Source: Paludibacteraceae bacterium (lineage in GTDB: Bacteria; Bacteroidota; Bacteroidia; Bacteroidales; Paludibacteraceae). Taken from it: DNA of 64,000 bases. The stretch lies in contig JAGCWA010000002.1 of assembly GCA_017962085.1 (NCBI GenBank), positions 1 to 64,000 of the forward strand. Reading direction: 5' to 3'. The position numbers and the translations under genes are program-made. The notes beneath the pieces were generated by a model that saw only the letters and a program-made list of their open reading frames with translations, was not told where the DNA came from and made no database searches. This document shows positions 18,731 to 27,492 of this stretch, one piece after another (position 1 is the stretch's first letter; each line of letters opens with the position of its first letter).

Positions 18731-19456
18731 TTATACCCGCTTCAACGCTTCGTCTAACGTGAGTCCCGCATAGTCTTGTGCGGAGATAAGCCTACCGCTT
18801 TTCTTGTCGTTCACGAATGCGCCGAGCACCATGCCTGGAATGGTGGAGTCTGGGTCGTTCGGTGCTTTAGGTCCTCCAAGGTCTGTCCTGCACCATCCTG
18901 GATCCGCCAAACTGATGATGACGTCCGTTCCGTCCACTGTTCCTGCCAAGTCGGTGGTCACTTTGTCCAACGCGGCCTTGCTAGCGGAGTAGCCCGCCTG
19001 CTCCGGCTCGTTCTTGATACCGCTTGTGGTGTTGATCACACGTCCGAATCCTCGCTTGATCATGTCCGGCACGAAAGCGTAGCACAGCATCATAGGAGCG
19101 ATTGTGTTGATGTAGAAACTGGTGGAATAGTCTTCCACTGGTGTCTCGAAATATTGCGTCCTGTAGGCGATCTGAACCGCCGCATTGTTGAACAGCAAAT
19201 CCACCTGCGTGCCTTTCCCTTTGATTTCCTGAATCATTGCCTCCACCTCCTTCGGATTAGACAATTCTGCGGCGACACAATAGGCCTCGACACCCATTGC
19301 CTTCACCTCCTCCAAGACGGCCTTCGTGTGGTCCAAGCTACGGCTATGCAGGATCAGGTTGCAGCCTTGCGATGCCATGAATTTAGTCACTCTGTAACCG
19401 ATTCCTCGGTTAGCACCTGTGATCAGTGCCCATCTTCCTTTCACATCTGTTTTCAT
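18731..19456 (-). CDS. Short-chain dehydrogenase/reductase (SDR)
   Basis: 241 residues. A classical SDR: cofactor motif TGANRGIG near 14-21, NNAA near 90, and catalytic YSASK preceded by a Ser (TTSG). Arg residues after the first strand (LHSRSLDH) hint at NADP(H) preference. Substrate unknown. It is transcribed divergently from the reverse rubrerythrin gene with closely spaced promoters. It is not adjacent to the steroid-reductase-like pair at 57.7-59.8 kb. Confidence 0.9.
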   Translation of the reverse strand: MKTDVKGRWALITGANRGIGYRVTKFMASQGCNLILHSRSLDHTKAVLEEVKAMGVEAYCVAAELSNPKEVEAMIQEIKGKGTQVDLLFNNAAVQIAYRTQYFETPVEDYSTSFYINTIAPMMLCYAFVPDMIKRGFGRVINTTSGIKNEPEQAGYSASKAALDKVTTDLAGTVDGTDVIISLADPGWCRTDLGGPKAPNDPDSTIPGMVLGAFVNDKKSGRLISAQDYAGLTLDEALKRV

Positions 19457-19498
19457 AAATTTTAAGTGTTATTTGAAACATTATACTTCTTGTTCATG

Positions 19499-19506
19499 CA
19501 AAGATA
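19499..19506 (-). promoter_or_regulatory. -7 element of the SDR gene
   Basis: The minus strand reads TATCTTTG, an exact TAnnTTTG match, 43 nt upstream of the SDR start. It lies back-to-back with the rubrerythrin promoter. Confidence 0.5.
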
Positions 19507-19524
19507 AATATTTTACATCAGTAA

Positions 19525-19555
19525 TTTGTTCTGTGCCATAAAAATTGTAACTTTA
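19525..19555 (+). promoter_or_regulatory. Promoter of reverse rubrerythrin
   Basis: TTTG (19525-19528), 19-nt spacer, TAACTTTA (19548-19555; last base off consensus). It implies a leader of roughly 100 nt that contains the inverted repeat at 19591-19603. Confidence 0.55.
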
Positions 19556-19590
19556 CGTTGTTATGGCTTTGAAATGTACGAGTGACTATT

Positions 19591-19603
19591 GTCCTGACAG
19601 GAC
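19591..19603 (+). promoter_or_regulatory. Inverted repeat in the rubrerythrin leader
   Basis: GTCCT-GAC-AGGAC is a perfect 5-bp inverted repeat in the presumed 5' leader, flanked by a wider TTGTC (19589-19593) / GACAA (19609-19613) pair. It could be an operator or an RNA hairpin; no regulator can be named. Confidence 0.4.
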
Positions 19604-19662
19604 CATTTGACAACGAAAGATTATCAGAATCATATATTTATATTTAATTTAAAAACAGTTTT

Positions 19663-20214
19663 ATGGCTAAGTTTATTTGTACAGTGTGTGGCTATGTCCA
19701 CGAAGGTGATTCAGCTCCAGAGAAGTGTCCTCAATGCAAGGTGCCAGCCTCTAAGTTCAAGAAGTTGGAGGAGTCTGACGAGGCCCTTTCATTCGTTACC
19801 GAGCATGTGATCGGTGTGGCTAAAGGCTGCGACGACGAGGTGATCAAGGATTTGAACGCTCACTTCACCGGAGAGTGCTCGGAGGTAGGTATGTACCTTG
19901 CGATGAGTCGCCAAGCGGACAGGGAAGGCTATCCTGAGATCGCGGAGGCTTTCAAACGTTACGCATGGGAGGAGGCTGAACACGCCGCCAAATTCGCGGA
20001 ATTGTTGGGCGATATTGTATGGGACACTAAAACGAACCTCGAGAAGCGCAAGAACGCTGAAGCGGGTGCTTGCGAGGATAAGATGAGGATCGCTAAACGC
20101 GCGAAGGAATTGAATCTGGACGCTATCCACGACACCGTGCATGAGATGGCGAAGGATGAAGCCCGCCACGGAAAGGGATTCGAGGGATTGTACAACCGTT
20201 ATTTCAAAAAATAA
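19663..20214 (+). CDS. Reverse rubrerythrin (NADH peroxidase type)
   Basis: 183 residues. An N-terminal rubredoxin-like Fe site (CTVCGY...CPQC, Cys6, Cys9, Cys22, Cys25 by count) precedes a ferritin-like di-iron domain with EEAEH and DEARH motifs. This order is the reverse of classical rubrerythrin and typical of anaerobes. It reduces hydrogen peroxide with electrons from NADH or rubredoxin partners. It has its own promoter and leader (19525-19662), and a YhcH-type gene follows after 6 bp. Confidence 0.93.
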   Translation: MAKFICTVCGYVHEGDSAPEKCPQCKVPASKFKKLEESDEALSFVTEHVIGVAKGCDDEVIKDLNAHFTGECSEVGMYLAMSRQADREGYPEIAEAFKRYAWEEAEHAAKFAELLGDIVWDTKTNLEKRKNAEAGACEDKMRIAKRAKELNLDAIHDTVHEMAKDEARHGKGFEGLYNRYFKK

Positions 20215-20220
20215 AAAACT

Positions 20221-20661
20221 ATGGTGGTAGACTCTTTGGACAATCTTTTGTCGTACGTCTCCCTTCATCCTCGCTTTGAACTGGCGTTCGATTTTATCCG
20301 TCAGCTCGATTTCGCGAAGCTGAAGCCGGGACGGATTGTGGTCGACGATGATATCTATATCAACGTGGACGAAGTGCCATTGCGCCCTTTGGAAGGGGCT
20401 CGTTATGAGACGCACGACGATTTCATCGACATACAGATTCCTATCACGGCCGGCGAGACGATCGTCTATGCGAAACGAATCGCTTTAGGCGCACCGGTGG
20501 AGGTCCACAAGGAGAAGGACATCGCCTTTTATGATGCGCCCTTGTCTACCCGCATCGATTTGAGGGTGGGGGACTTCGCCATATTCTTCCCGCAGGATGG
20601 TCATATGCCAATCATAGGCGAGGGAATCACGAAAAAGATTGTGGTCAAAGTGAGAGTCTAA
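20221..20661 (+). CDS. YhcH/YjgK/YiaL family protein
   Basis: 146 residues, the usual length of this cupin-like family. Recognisable parts are YETHDDFIDIQIPI, GETIVYA and DFAIFFPQDGHMP, the last carrying metal-ligand-type His and Glu residues. Members are linked with sugar acid or sialic acid metabolism or named beta-galactosidase subunit beta, but the activity is mostly untested. Here it follows reverse rubrerythrin by 6 bp and is probably co-transcribed. Confidence 0.9.
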   Translation: MVVDSLDNLLSYVSLHPRFELAFDFIRQLDFAKLKPGRIVVDDDIYINVDEVPLRPLEGARYETHDDFIDIQIPITAGETIVYAKRIALGAPVEVHKEKDIAFYDAPLSTRIDLRVGDFAIFFPQDGHMPIIGEGITKKIVVKVRV

Positions 20662-20694
20662 ACCGTTTTTTATAATAACAGGGAATCCAACAAA

Positions 20695-20730
20695 AAAGGC
20701 GTAGCTCAATGAGTTACGCCTTTGCTTTTT
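20695..20730. terminator. Bidirectional terminator
   Basis: Stem 20695-20708 (AAAGGCGTAGCTCA) with 20710-20723 (TGAGTTACGCCTTT), one wobble, then a T-run. It separates the convergent YhcH and IMP dehydrogenase genes. Confidence 0.85.
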
Positions 20731-20744
20731 TATTGATATAGGGA

Positions 20745-22238
20745 TTAGCCCTGCTCCTTCAAGATGACATCATGAGCACCGCCCTCGATGATGGAAGTGG
20801 AGGATACCATGGTGATCTTCGCTTTCTGCTGCAACTCAGGGATCGTGATGGATCCGCAGCTGCACATCGTGGAGATGATCTTGCCCAATGTCTGGTTCAG
20901 GTTATCCTTCATCTTACCTGCGTAAGGAACGTAGCTGTCAACGCCCTCCTCGAACTTCAAGGCTGCGCTTCCGCCCATGTCATAGCGTTGCCAGTTCTTC
21001 GCACGGTTGGAACCCTCGCCCCAGTACTCCTTTACGATTCTGTTTCCGATGGTCAACTTCTTAGTCGGAGACTCGTCGAAACGGGCGAAGTAACGTCCCA
21101 TCATGAGGAAGTCCGCACCCATGGCCAAAGCCAATACCATGTGGTAGTCATGGACAAGTCCGCCGTCGCTGCAGATTGGCACGTAGATGCCAGTCTTTTC
21201 GAAGTATTCGGCCCTCGCCTTAGCCACATCCATCAAGGCAGTCGCCTGACCTCTACCGATACCCTTTTGCTCGCGGGTGATACAGATGGAACCGCCACCG
21301 ATACCCACCTTGATGAAGTCCGCACCAGCCTCTACGAGGTAGTTGAAGCCTTCAGCGTCCACCACGTTGCCGGCACCCACCTTCACTTTGTCGCCGTATT
21401 TAGACTTAATCCAGCCCAATGTCTCCTTTTGCCACTCGGAGAAACCATCCGAAGAGTCGATACAGAGCACGTCCACACCAGCCTCTACCAACGCAGGAAC
21501 ACGCTTCTCGTAGTCACGTGAGTTGATACCTGCGCCGACGAGCAACTTCTTGTCGCTGTCAGACAACTCGTTAGGGTTTTCGTGATGGCTGTTGTAGTCT
21601 TTTCTGAATACGAAATATTGCAGGTTGCCTTTGTTATCAACGATAGGCAAGGTGTTCAGTTTATGCTCCCAGATGATTTGATTGGCCTCAGAAAGGGTGA
21701 TGCCCAATTTCCCGACCGTCAGTTTCTCGAATGGAGTCATGAAATTCTTCACAGGAGCGGTAAGATCCTCCTTGTCCGCACGGTAGTCACGGCTGGTCAA
21801 AAGACCCTCCAACTTGCCGTTCGGTGTTCCGTCGGAAGTGACACCGATGGTGGAGTGGCCTGTCAGTCCGATCAGGCTGATCGCATCCGCCAAAGAAGTG
21901 TCCGGCTTAACGTTCGTGTCACTAACCACGAAACCAGCCTTGAAATTCTTCACTCTCCTGACCATTTCGGCCTGAGACTCAATCGGTTGCGAACCGAATA
22001 TGAAGGACAAACCACCATTCCTCGCCAACTCGATGGCAAGACCCGAATCGGAGACTGCCTGCATGATGGCTGAAACGAACGGAATGTTCAGGTTAATCGC
22101 TGATTTCTCGCCTTTCTTGAACTTCACAAGCGGCGTTTTGAGCGATACGTTGCTCGGGATACACTCTTTTGTCGTCAATCCGGGAATGAGAAGAAACTCG
22201 CCGAATGTTCTTGAAACGTCATTTAGAATCTTGGCCAT
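20745..22238 (-). CDS. guaB: IMP dehydrogenase, Tritrichomonas foetus-like type
   Basis: 497 residues. It converts IMP to XMP with NAD+, the committing step to GMP. The catalytic Cys is residue 319 (GGGSICITR) and the flap dyad is Arg418-Tyr419 (NWQRYD). A CBS-pair region lies at about 100-220. The sequence follows the protozoan T. foetus enzyme, as I remember it, far more closely than the usual bacterial GuaB (GPGSICTTR). Residue numbers coincide exactly, including Lys310 and Glu431, which are tied to mycophenolic acid resistance in that enzyme. It is monocistronic, between a terminator and its own -7 element at 22284-22291. Confidence 0.93.
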   Translation of the reverse strand: MAKILNDVSRTFGEFLLIPGLTTKECIPSNVSLKTPLVKFKKGEKSAINLNIPFVSAIMQAVSDSGLAIELARNGGLSFIFGSQPIESQAEMVRRVKNFKAGFVVSDTNVKPDTSLADAISLIGLTGHSTIGVTSDGTPNGKLEGLLTSRDYRADKEDLTAPVKNFMTPFEKLTVGKLGITLSEANQIIWEHKLNTLPIVDNKGNLQYFVFRKDYNSHHENPNELSDSDKKLLVGAGINSRDYEKRVPALVEAGVDVLCIDSSDGFSEWQKETLGWIKSKYGDKVKVGAGNVVDAEGFNYLVEAGADFIKVGIGGGSICITREQKGIGRGQATALMDVAKARAEYFEKTGIYVPICSDGGLVHDYHMVLALAMGADFLMMGRYFARFDESPTKKLTIGNRIVKEYWGEGSNRAKNWQRYDMGGSAALKFEEGVDSYVPYAGKMKDNLNQTLGKIISTMCSCGSITIPELQQKAKITMVSSTSIIEGGAHDVILKEQG

Positions 22239-22283
22239 ACTATGATATCTTTTTTGTTACTTTTCTTCCAATGAAAAATTTTG

Positions 22284-22291
22284 CAAATTTA
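22284..22291 (-). promoter_or_regulatory. -7 element of guaB
   Basis: The minus strand reads TAAATTTG, an exact TAnnTTTG match, 46 nt upstream of the guaB ATG. Confidence 0.5.
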
Positions 22292-22496
22292 CATATTTTC
22301 CCGTTAAATCTATGCTCACAATGTGAAAAAGTCGGTTGGATTTCTTGGTTTTTTGTGTATGGGACAATGTGGGGCAGGGCAGGGGCTACGCTCTTCCTTG
22401 CTGGTCCGATGGAGAATCGGTTTTGATCCATGTCGCTAAAAGGGATGGAAATATGTCTGGGAAAATATGCGGAAGAGAAAAATCTTTTTGGAAGAG
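22292..22496. other. Intergenic stretch without recognised features
   Basis: Between the guaB promoter and the promoter of the next + strand gene I see no credible coding frame, hairpin or repeat. Confidence 0.5.
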
Positions 22497-22526
22497 CCCC
22501 GTTATGTAATTGTTTTTATACATTTG
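22497..22526 (+). promoter_or_regulatory. Promoter of small membrane protein gene
   Basis: TTTG (22497-22500), 18-nt spacer, TACATTTG (22519-22526); leader of about 58 nt to the ATG at 22591. Confidence 0.55.
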
Positions 22527-22590
22527 TGTGGATTGCTTAGGACCTGTTGGTGTCTGACGAATCAGTGTTTTAGTGTAAAAATATGATGTC

Positions 22591-22911
22591 ATGGGAGTAT
22601 TAGAAAAGATAAGGGAGAAGGACGCCCGGCATTATTGGATATTTCCAGTACTGCATCTGCTTATGGGACTCGTTTCTGCTGTGATACGGTGTAATAATCC
22701 GCACGACGACGGACAATATGGGACTATATTGGTTGTTTTTTCATTCCTTTCCATCGTGTGTTTCATCTTCGCGATTACCGAAACGGTGGCGTTTTTTGCG
22801 GAGAAACAGTCCAGAAAAGCCATTTTTTTGCTCATCTCGGAGTTGGTCGCACTCCCGCTCAGTGTTATCCTCTTCGTTTTCCTGCCTTTTGTTTTGAACC
22901 TAGACCTATGA
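22591..22911 (+). CDS. Small membrane protein of unknown function
   Basis: 106 residues with three hydrophobic segments (about 17-32, 45-66 and 79-102). Not recognised. It has a plausible promoter at 22497-22526 and lies 63 bp upstream of an AbiH gene. The combination is compatible with a membrane component of a defence module, but nothing in the protein itself shows that. Confidence 0.65.
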   Translation: MGVLEKIREKDARHYWIFPVLHLLMGLVSAVIRCNNPHDDGQYGTILVVFSFLSIVCFIFAITETVAFFAEKQSRKAIFLLISELVALPLSVILFVFLPFVLNLDL

Positions 22912-22938
22912 TCGGATGGCTGTTCTGAAAAATATTTA

Positions 22939-22946
22939 TATCTTTG
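22939..22946 (+). promoter_or_regulatory. -7 element upstream of first abiH
   Basis: TATCTTTG, an exact consensus match, 28 nt before the ATG at 22975. No TTTG at -33. Confidence 0.4.
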
Positions 22947-22974
22947 AGGAAACAGTTTCACGAATTGAGGAAAG

Positions 22975-24009
22975 ATGAACAAGAATCGGGAGGCATACGA
23001 TAGCCAAGCGCTCCGCAGGGTGCTCATATTGGGCAACGGGTTCGATCTGGCGGTGGGTAGGCGCACTATCTACAAGGATTTCTATGACAGCAAGTATTGC
23101 CCGAAGGATTACCCCGCGCCGTTGATCAAATACCTCAACGAGAGGCTAGGGAAGGCGTTGGATAAGGTGCGTTGGCTGGACCTGGAGAATGCGCTGCAGG
23201 AGTTCGCCAAGGAGCCCTCCAAGGACGATTATTACTCGAAGGACGAAGAGAAGATCGTGAAGTACTACCGCACCTACAGTGACTTCCCGCAAGGCGAACC
23301 TCAGTTCTGGGGCGATATGGTCCAGAACATGCTGAAAGAGGGCAAACTACAGCCTTCCCCGTCGGGTGGAGACCCCATCTTCCCTTACAGCGACGATTAT
23401 TTCAAGTATACGAGGGAACAACGTGACGAGATCGCCCTGAAGATGATCGAGAAGGGCCTCGCCGATTACCTGGATGAGGTAGGGGAGAGGGCGCACGTGC
23501 AAGAGGCCTATGTGCTGGGGCTTCTGCGGAACTTTTTGGAGGACGATAACGCCTCCGTCTACTCGTTCAACTATACCAAGGTGGGTAGTCTGATAACCAC
23601 TGATGCGCTGAAAATCAAGGAATACGACGCCAAGGTGCAGTATATGCACGGATCGCTGCAGGATGGCCATGTGATCATCGGTGCGAAGGATGGCGACTAC
23701 GGCGACTATGATTTTGTGCAGAAAGCGTTTGATTCTCAGTTCAATCCGCCTCGTCTCTTGAAAAACCTGCTGGAGGCTGACGAGGTGATCATCTACGGAC
23801 ATTCATTGGGCGACTGCGACAGCCAGTATTTCGAGCCATATTTCAAATATCTCGTGACCCATTTCGACAACAATAACCGAAAGATTACCATCTACACCTA
23901 CGATGACGCTTCGGAAATCCAGCTTAAAAAGAACCTGAACAAACTCACGGGCAATAACCTTCGTTCGTTGTATAATAATGAGTTCCAGATTATTAAGACA
24001 CGTAAATAA
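22975..24009 (+). CDS. AbiH family protein (abortive infection), copy 1
   Basis: 344 residues. The family start ILGNGFDLAVGRRTIYKDF (about 15-33) is clear. It is followed by the mid-protein SFNYT motif, YMHGSLQDGHVIIGA and a C-terminal IIYGHSLGDCDSQYF. AbiH was first described as a lactococcal phage-exclusion protein; its biochemical action is not settled. It shares only motif-level similarity with the second AbiH at 33086. A secreted-protein gene follows 12 bp later, so they may be one operon. Confidence 0.88.
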   Translation: MNKNREAYDSQALRRVLILGNGFDLAVGRRTIYKDFYDSKYCPKDYPAPLIKYLNERLGKALDKVRWLDLENALQEFAKEPSKDDYYSKDEEKIVKYYRTYSDFPQGEPQFWGDMVQNMLKEGKLQPSPSGGDPIFPYSDDYFKYTREQRDEIALKMIEKGLADYLDEVGERAHVQEAYVLGLLRNFLEDDNASVYSFNYTKVGSLITTDALKIKEYDAKVQYMHGSLQDGHVIIGAKDGDYGDYDFVQKAFDSQFNPPRLLKNLLEADEVIIYGHSLGDCDSQYFEPYFKYLVTHFDNNNRKITIYTYDDASEIQLKKNLNKLTGNNLRSLYNNEFQIIKTRK

Positions 24010-24021
24010 AAATACAGTTAT

Positions 24022-24516
24022 ATGAGACTAATATTCGTACTTTTAACCGCCGTCATTTTCCCTTTTTTCGCATCCGCGCAAACTGTAAAATACACCCATA
24101 AACCATTTTCATATGATGAATGTAGCGTGGAATATAGTGTTTCTAAAGTTGACACTACGTATTATATTTTGGCTATCGTACGATCTGATAAAATGCGTTT
24201 TTTGAATAATCCAATTATGAAAATACGCACATTTAAAGATCAGGTTCTTACTTTATATGGAGATGTATTTAACGATTACAGCGAAATCGCTAGATACAAC
24301 ACGATTGGCGACGTAGCCTATCCTGTGACAGAAATTATCTCATCCGCTCAATTCAAGGTGAGTCCTGAGCAATTTGAACTTATAAAATCTGGCGTTTCTA
24401 AAATTAGACTATCAATGATTCCTGTCAATCATGAGCGTATATTTAAATCTGATAAAATTGGGAAGAAACTTTATCAGTTCTATTTAGATGCAAAATCAAT
24501 GGATGATGATTTTTAG
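24022..24516 (+). CDS. Secreted protein of unknown function
   Basis: 164 residues with a clean signal peptide (MRLIFVLLTAVIFPFFASAQ, cleavage near 19-20). The mature part has no motif I recognise. It contains FSYDECSVEYSVSKVDTTYY and ends KSMDDDF. Base composition is more AT-rich than the preceding AbiH gene, hinting at a separate origin. It lies 12 bp after that gene and 54 bp before the EFR1 gene. Confidence 0.7.
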   Translation: MRLIFVLLTAVIFPFFASAQTVKYTHKPFSYDECSVEYSVSKVDTTYYILAIVRSDKMRFLNNPIMKIRTFKDQVLTLYGDVFNDYSEIARYNTIGDVAYPVTEIISSAQFKVSPEQFELIKSGVSKIRLSMIPVNHERIFKSDKIGKKLYQFYLDAKSMDDDF

Positions 24517-24570
24517 CCACAAAAAACAGGGAAAGATAGCAATGTGTACATCGTTGAAAATCAATAACCT

Positions 24571-25332
24571 ATGATACTATATTTTTCGGGCTCAGGGAAT
24601 AGTTTGGCGATTGCGCGACAATTGGCGGATAAATTAGGCGAACAAGTTCTGTCGCTTTACGATGCGGTAGATGCTGATTTACAGGCAGAAACACGCATCG
24701 GTTTGGTCTATCCAACCTATTGGCTCGACGCACCCGTGGCTGTGAAACAACTTGTGGCACAGTTGGTTTTGCCGAAAAACGCGTATACGTTCATTGTGAT
24801 CACCTGTGGAGCGCAAACCAACAATGCGGTATGGTCGGTTCGTAAGATACTTGAACAGAAAGATATACAGCTGGACTATTGCCACAAAATTCGTGTGCCC
24901 GACAGCAGTGCCATCGCATTTGGCAGGAATCCCAACGACCAAGCATGGAAGTTCGACAAGTATGCTTCCCGTATCGATTTGATTGCGAAAGAGATACTCG
25001 AAAACCGTCATCGCCTGCATTTTAGTGGGTTTGATCCTTTGGGGTGGATATTGAACACCAAAAAGGTTTCGCAAAAGGTATATCGGCTCACGCTACCTGC
25101 CGTAAATCCTGAAAAATGTATCGGTTGCGGTGTTTGCGCAAAAGTTTGTCCGCAGGCAAATATTAGTCTTGTTAACGATAAGGCTGTTATGGACGACCGT
25201 TGTACACTCTGTCTTGCCTGCGTGCATTTCTGCGCCCAGCAAGCCGTGGAGGTAGGCGGAAAAACAACCATACCCGAACGTCAGTATCACCATCCCCATG
25301 TCAATTTGAAGGATATGGTGCGAAGAGGGTAG
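24571..25332 (+). CDS. EFR1-type flavodoxin/ferredoxin protein
   Basis: 253 residues. The N-terminal flavodoxin-like part starts with the FMN phosphate loop (YFSGSGNSLAIARQLADK, about 4-21). The C-terminus holds two 4Fe-4S motifs: CIGCGVCAKVCP (about 185-196) and CTLCLACVHFC (about 210-220). Such EFRs act as electron carriers or reductases in anaerobes; the partner is unknown. It converges on the AraC regulator gene, with a shared terminator at 25346-25380, and belongs to the redox block extending to 29.3 kb. Confidence 0.92.
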   Translation: MILYFSGSGNSLAIARQLADKLGEQVLSLYDAVDADLQAETRIGLVYPTYWLDAPVAVKQLVAQLVLPKNAYTFIVITCGAQTNNAVWSVRKILEQKDIQLDYCHKIRVPDSSAIAFGRNPNDQAWKFDKYASRIDLIAKEILENRHRLHFSGFDPLGWILNTKKVSQKVYRLTLPAVNPEKCIGCGVCAKVCPQANISLVNDKAVMDDRCTLCLACVHFCAQQAVEVGGKTTIPERQYHHPHVNLKDMVRRG

Positions 25333-25345
25333 GATAGACAACAAA

Positions 25346-25380
25346 ATCGGCAAAACACTGTTTGAAAGTGTATTGCCGAT
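25346..25380. terminator. Bidirectional terminator
   Basis: ATCGGCAA (25346-25353) pairs with TTGCCGAT (25373-25380), extended by ACACT/AGTGT inside. It lies between convergent EFR1 and AraC genes; no long T-run. Confidence 0.65.
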
Positions 25381-25419
25381 AAATATGTTTTGGAATGAAT
25401 TACATGTTTTTCTAAAACT

Positions 25420-26325
25420 TTATGCCGCCCTGTATTCTGTTGGTGTCTTGCCCGTTTTGCGTTTGAAGAAGCGGACAAAATGTTGCGGATAACCGAAGCC
25501 CAGACGGTCGGCCACTTGAGCAATGCTTAACGTCTGACTGTTAAGCAGTTCCTTGGCGCGACGAACAATTCGGTCGGCAATGAAATCCTGCGCCGTGCGG
25601 CCCGTTTCCACCTTCACCAACTCGCCGAAATAACCCGCCGAAAGGTTGCATTGCTCGGCAAAGTAAGCCACTGTCGGAATGCCTTCTGTTTCGGCCTTTT
25701 CGGTCAGATAATCGTCTAAAAGAGACTCGAAACGTTGCACCGTTACGTGGTTTATCTCCTCACGGGTAATAAACTGACGGTCGTAAAACCTTAAGCAATA
25801 GTTCAATAGCAATTCAATGTTCGACACAATCAACTCGCGTGAGTGTTTGTCGATAGCGTGTTGCAACTCTTGCTGAATCATCGCCAAAACGTTGCGGAAA
25901 ATCTCAATCTCACCTACGGAAAGGTGCAGCGCCTCGTTGCTTGAGTACGAGAAGAATTCGTAGCGTGACATTTGCCGCCCCAACTGCGTACGTGCCAGAA
26001 AATCAGGGTGAAAGACCAGCGCCGTCCACTTTGGGAAAACCACGTCGGGGCTTGGCTCCACATGAACCTGTTGCCCAGGTGCGAACGATGTGACGGTCAT
26101 CTCGTCGAAGTCGTATTTGGTGCGGCCGTACGAGAGTTTGCAACCCTTATTTTCCTTCAAAAACAGGGCGTACACACCATAATGCACCATACACTCTTCG
26201 AGCATTTGTTCCTTGTCGAATCGCACCACGCTCACCAATGGGTGCAGGGTCTCAAAGCCGTATAAATCGTTGAATTGCTGAACTGTATCGAAGTGTATCT
26301 CTTTCATTTTCTTTTGTTTTTGCAT
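25420..26325 (-). CDS. AraC family transcriptional regulator
   Basis: 301 residues; the start may instead be the Met at 26307 (MKEIHFDTVQQF). The N-terminal half is a cupin-like sensor domain. The C-terminal about 100 residues form the double helix-turn-helix: SAGYFGELVKVETG, then SIAQVADRLGFGYPQHFVRFFKRKTGKTP split across about 268-296. It is the last gene of a minus-strand operon with a hydrolase, a cyclophilin-like protein and a flavodoxin-type reductase, and probably controls that operon or the convergent EFR1 gene. Confidence 0.92.
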   Translation of the reverse strand: MQKQKKMKEIHFDTVQQFNDLYGFETLHPLVSVVRFDKEQMLEECMVHYGVYALFLKENKGCKLSYGRTKYDFDEMTVTSFAPGQQVHVEPSPDVVFPKWTALVFHPDFLARTQLGRQMSRYEFFSYSSNEALHLSVGEIEIFRNVLAMIQQELQHAIDKHSRELIVSNIELLLNYCLRFYDRQFITREEINHVTVQRFESLLDDYLTEKAETEGIPTVAYFAEQCNLSAGYFGELVKVETGRTAQDFIADRIVRRAKELLNSQTLSIAQVADRLGFGYPQHFVRFFKRKTGKTPTEYRAA

Positions 26326-26345
26326 ATTTACAGAAATTCAAACAA

Positions 26346-26885
26346 TTATTCCCCAATCGTCTTGCCCATTTCATGCGCCTCGCCAAGTGCCTTGTGGCCT
26401 TCGATTTCGCCCATTTCGTTCACACCGCCTGCAAAGACAGTGCCAGCCAGCCGTGCCCTCTCAAAACAGTCAACCCAACCCGTCAGGCCCGCAACGGCAC
26501 GCTCGGGCACAAACGCTTCGTCTTCGGCGGCAGTGGTTAGCATATAAATGCTACTAAACTTGTAATCAGACGGATAGAGCGGGTTAGCGCGGTCGAGAAG
26601 AGTTTTCAGTTGACCGCACATCTCGTAGTAGTAAATAGGTGTGGCAAAGACAATTACATCAGCATCGTGCATTTTCGCCACAATGTCGGGAGCATCGTCT
26701 TTTATCACACATTTTTGCGTTTGCTGACAGGCGAAACATCCTTTGCAAAATTCAATTTTCTTTCCGCGAAGCGAGACTACCTCGGCCTTGTGCCCTGCAT
26801 CGGCGGCACCACGCGCAAACTCATGCGCCAAAGCGTCAGAATTGCTTTTTGGGCGCAGACTTGTTGATATTACTAAAACGTTCAT
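26346..26885 (-). CDS. Flavodoxin-family NAD(P)H-dependent oxidoreductase
   Basis: 179 residues. FMN-binding start VLVISTSLRPKSNSDALA, then the CKGCFACQQTQKC cysteine motif (about 48-60), and ATPIYYYEMCGQLKTLLDR near 81-99. This pattern is typical of the NADPH-dependent FMN reductase / iron-sulfur flavoprotein-like family. The substrate is unknown. Distances of 15 bp upstream and 20 bp downstream place it in the same operon as the cyclophilin-like protein and the AraC regulator. Confidence 0.9.
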   Translation of the reverse strand: MNVLVISTSLRPKSNSDALAHEFARGAADAGHKAEVVSLRGKKIEFCKGCFACQQTQKCVIKDDAPDIVAKMHDADVIVFATPIYYYEMCGQLKTLLDRANPLYPSDYKFSSIYMLTTAAEDEAFVPERAVAGLTGWVDCFERARLAGTVFAGGVNEMGEIEGHKALGEAHEMGKTIGE

Positions 26886-26900
26886 ATTGTTGAATTTAAG

Positions 26901-27482
26901 TCATTTACTGATTTTTACCTTTTTCTGCCCGTTTTCGATATAGATCTGCCCGACTGTGACGGTGCTTATTTGGCGGCCTTGAAGGTCGAATTTCCGATTG
27001 TCAGTGGCGGGCGAAGATTTTACATCATTTATACCAGTTTTTATTTCTGACAATGAGAGCGTTATACTGACGTTTCCATCGCCTAGCGCGGCTTTCAGTT
27101 CTTGTTGTGTGACATTATCGATTTTACCCAGACGAGTGAAAGTCCACGTGTTCACATCGTAGTAAATGCAAAGGTTATGACCTTGATACAGAATTAAATC
27201 GCCAGGCTCGGTAGTGATTGATTCGTCGTTTGTGGGGAACGACTGTCCCAAATCGCCAACTTTCTCAAAATTGCCGTAATCGTGAGCCTCGTAGGTGATT
27301 GGCGCCTTTTTCAGAGCATCGACCAGCGCCTGCGCCGAACTGTTGTCGACCAACGTGGCGGTGAAAGTTGTGCCGTTGACGATGATATACAATTTCTCGC
27401 TCATAGGTTCGGCTTTTAGTTTGTTATTCATTGAACAACAGACAAATAAAACAATTGTTACGATAAAGGTGATTTGCTTCAT
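26901..27482 (-). CDS. Secreted cyclophilin-like fold protein with C-terminal sorting-like tail
   Basis: 193 residues. A hydrophobic N-terminus (ITFIVTIVLFVCCSMNNK) gives a signal peptide or a lipoprotein; Cys15/Cys16 lie at its end. The core (YIIVNGTTFTATLVDNSSA, FPTNDESITTEPGDLILYQG) fits the cyclophilin-like family related to TM1367. The end (FDLQGRQIST...QIYIENGQKKVKI) resembles the short C-terminal signal of Prevotella-like secreted proteins. Function unknown. It lies 10 bp after the hydrolase gene in the redox operon. Confidence 0.8.
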   Translation of the reverse strand: MKQITFIVTIVLFVCCSMNNKLKAEPMSEKLYIIVNGTTFTATLVDNSSAQALVDALKKAPITYEAHDYGNFEKVGDLGQSFPTNDESITTEPGDLILYQGHNLCIYYDVNTWTFTRLGKIDNVTQQELKAALGDGNVSITLSLSEIKTGINDVKSSPATDNRKFDLQGRQISTVTVGQIYIENGQKKVKISK

Positions 27483-27492
27483 TGTCCTTGCA

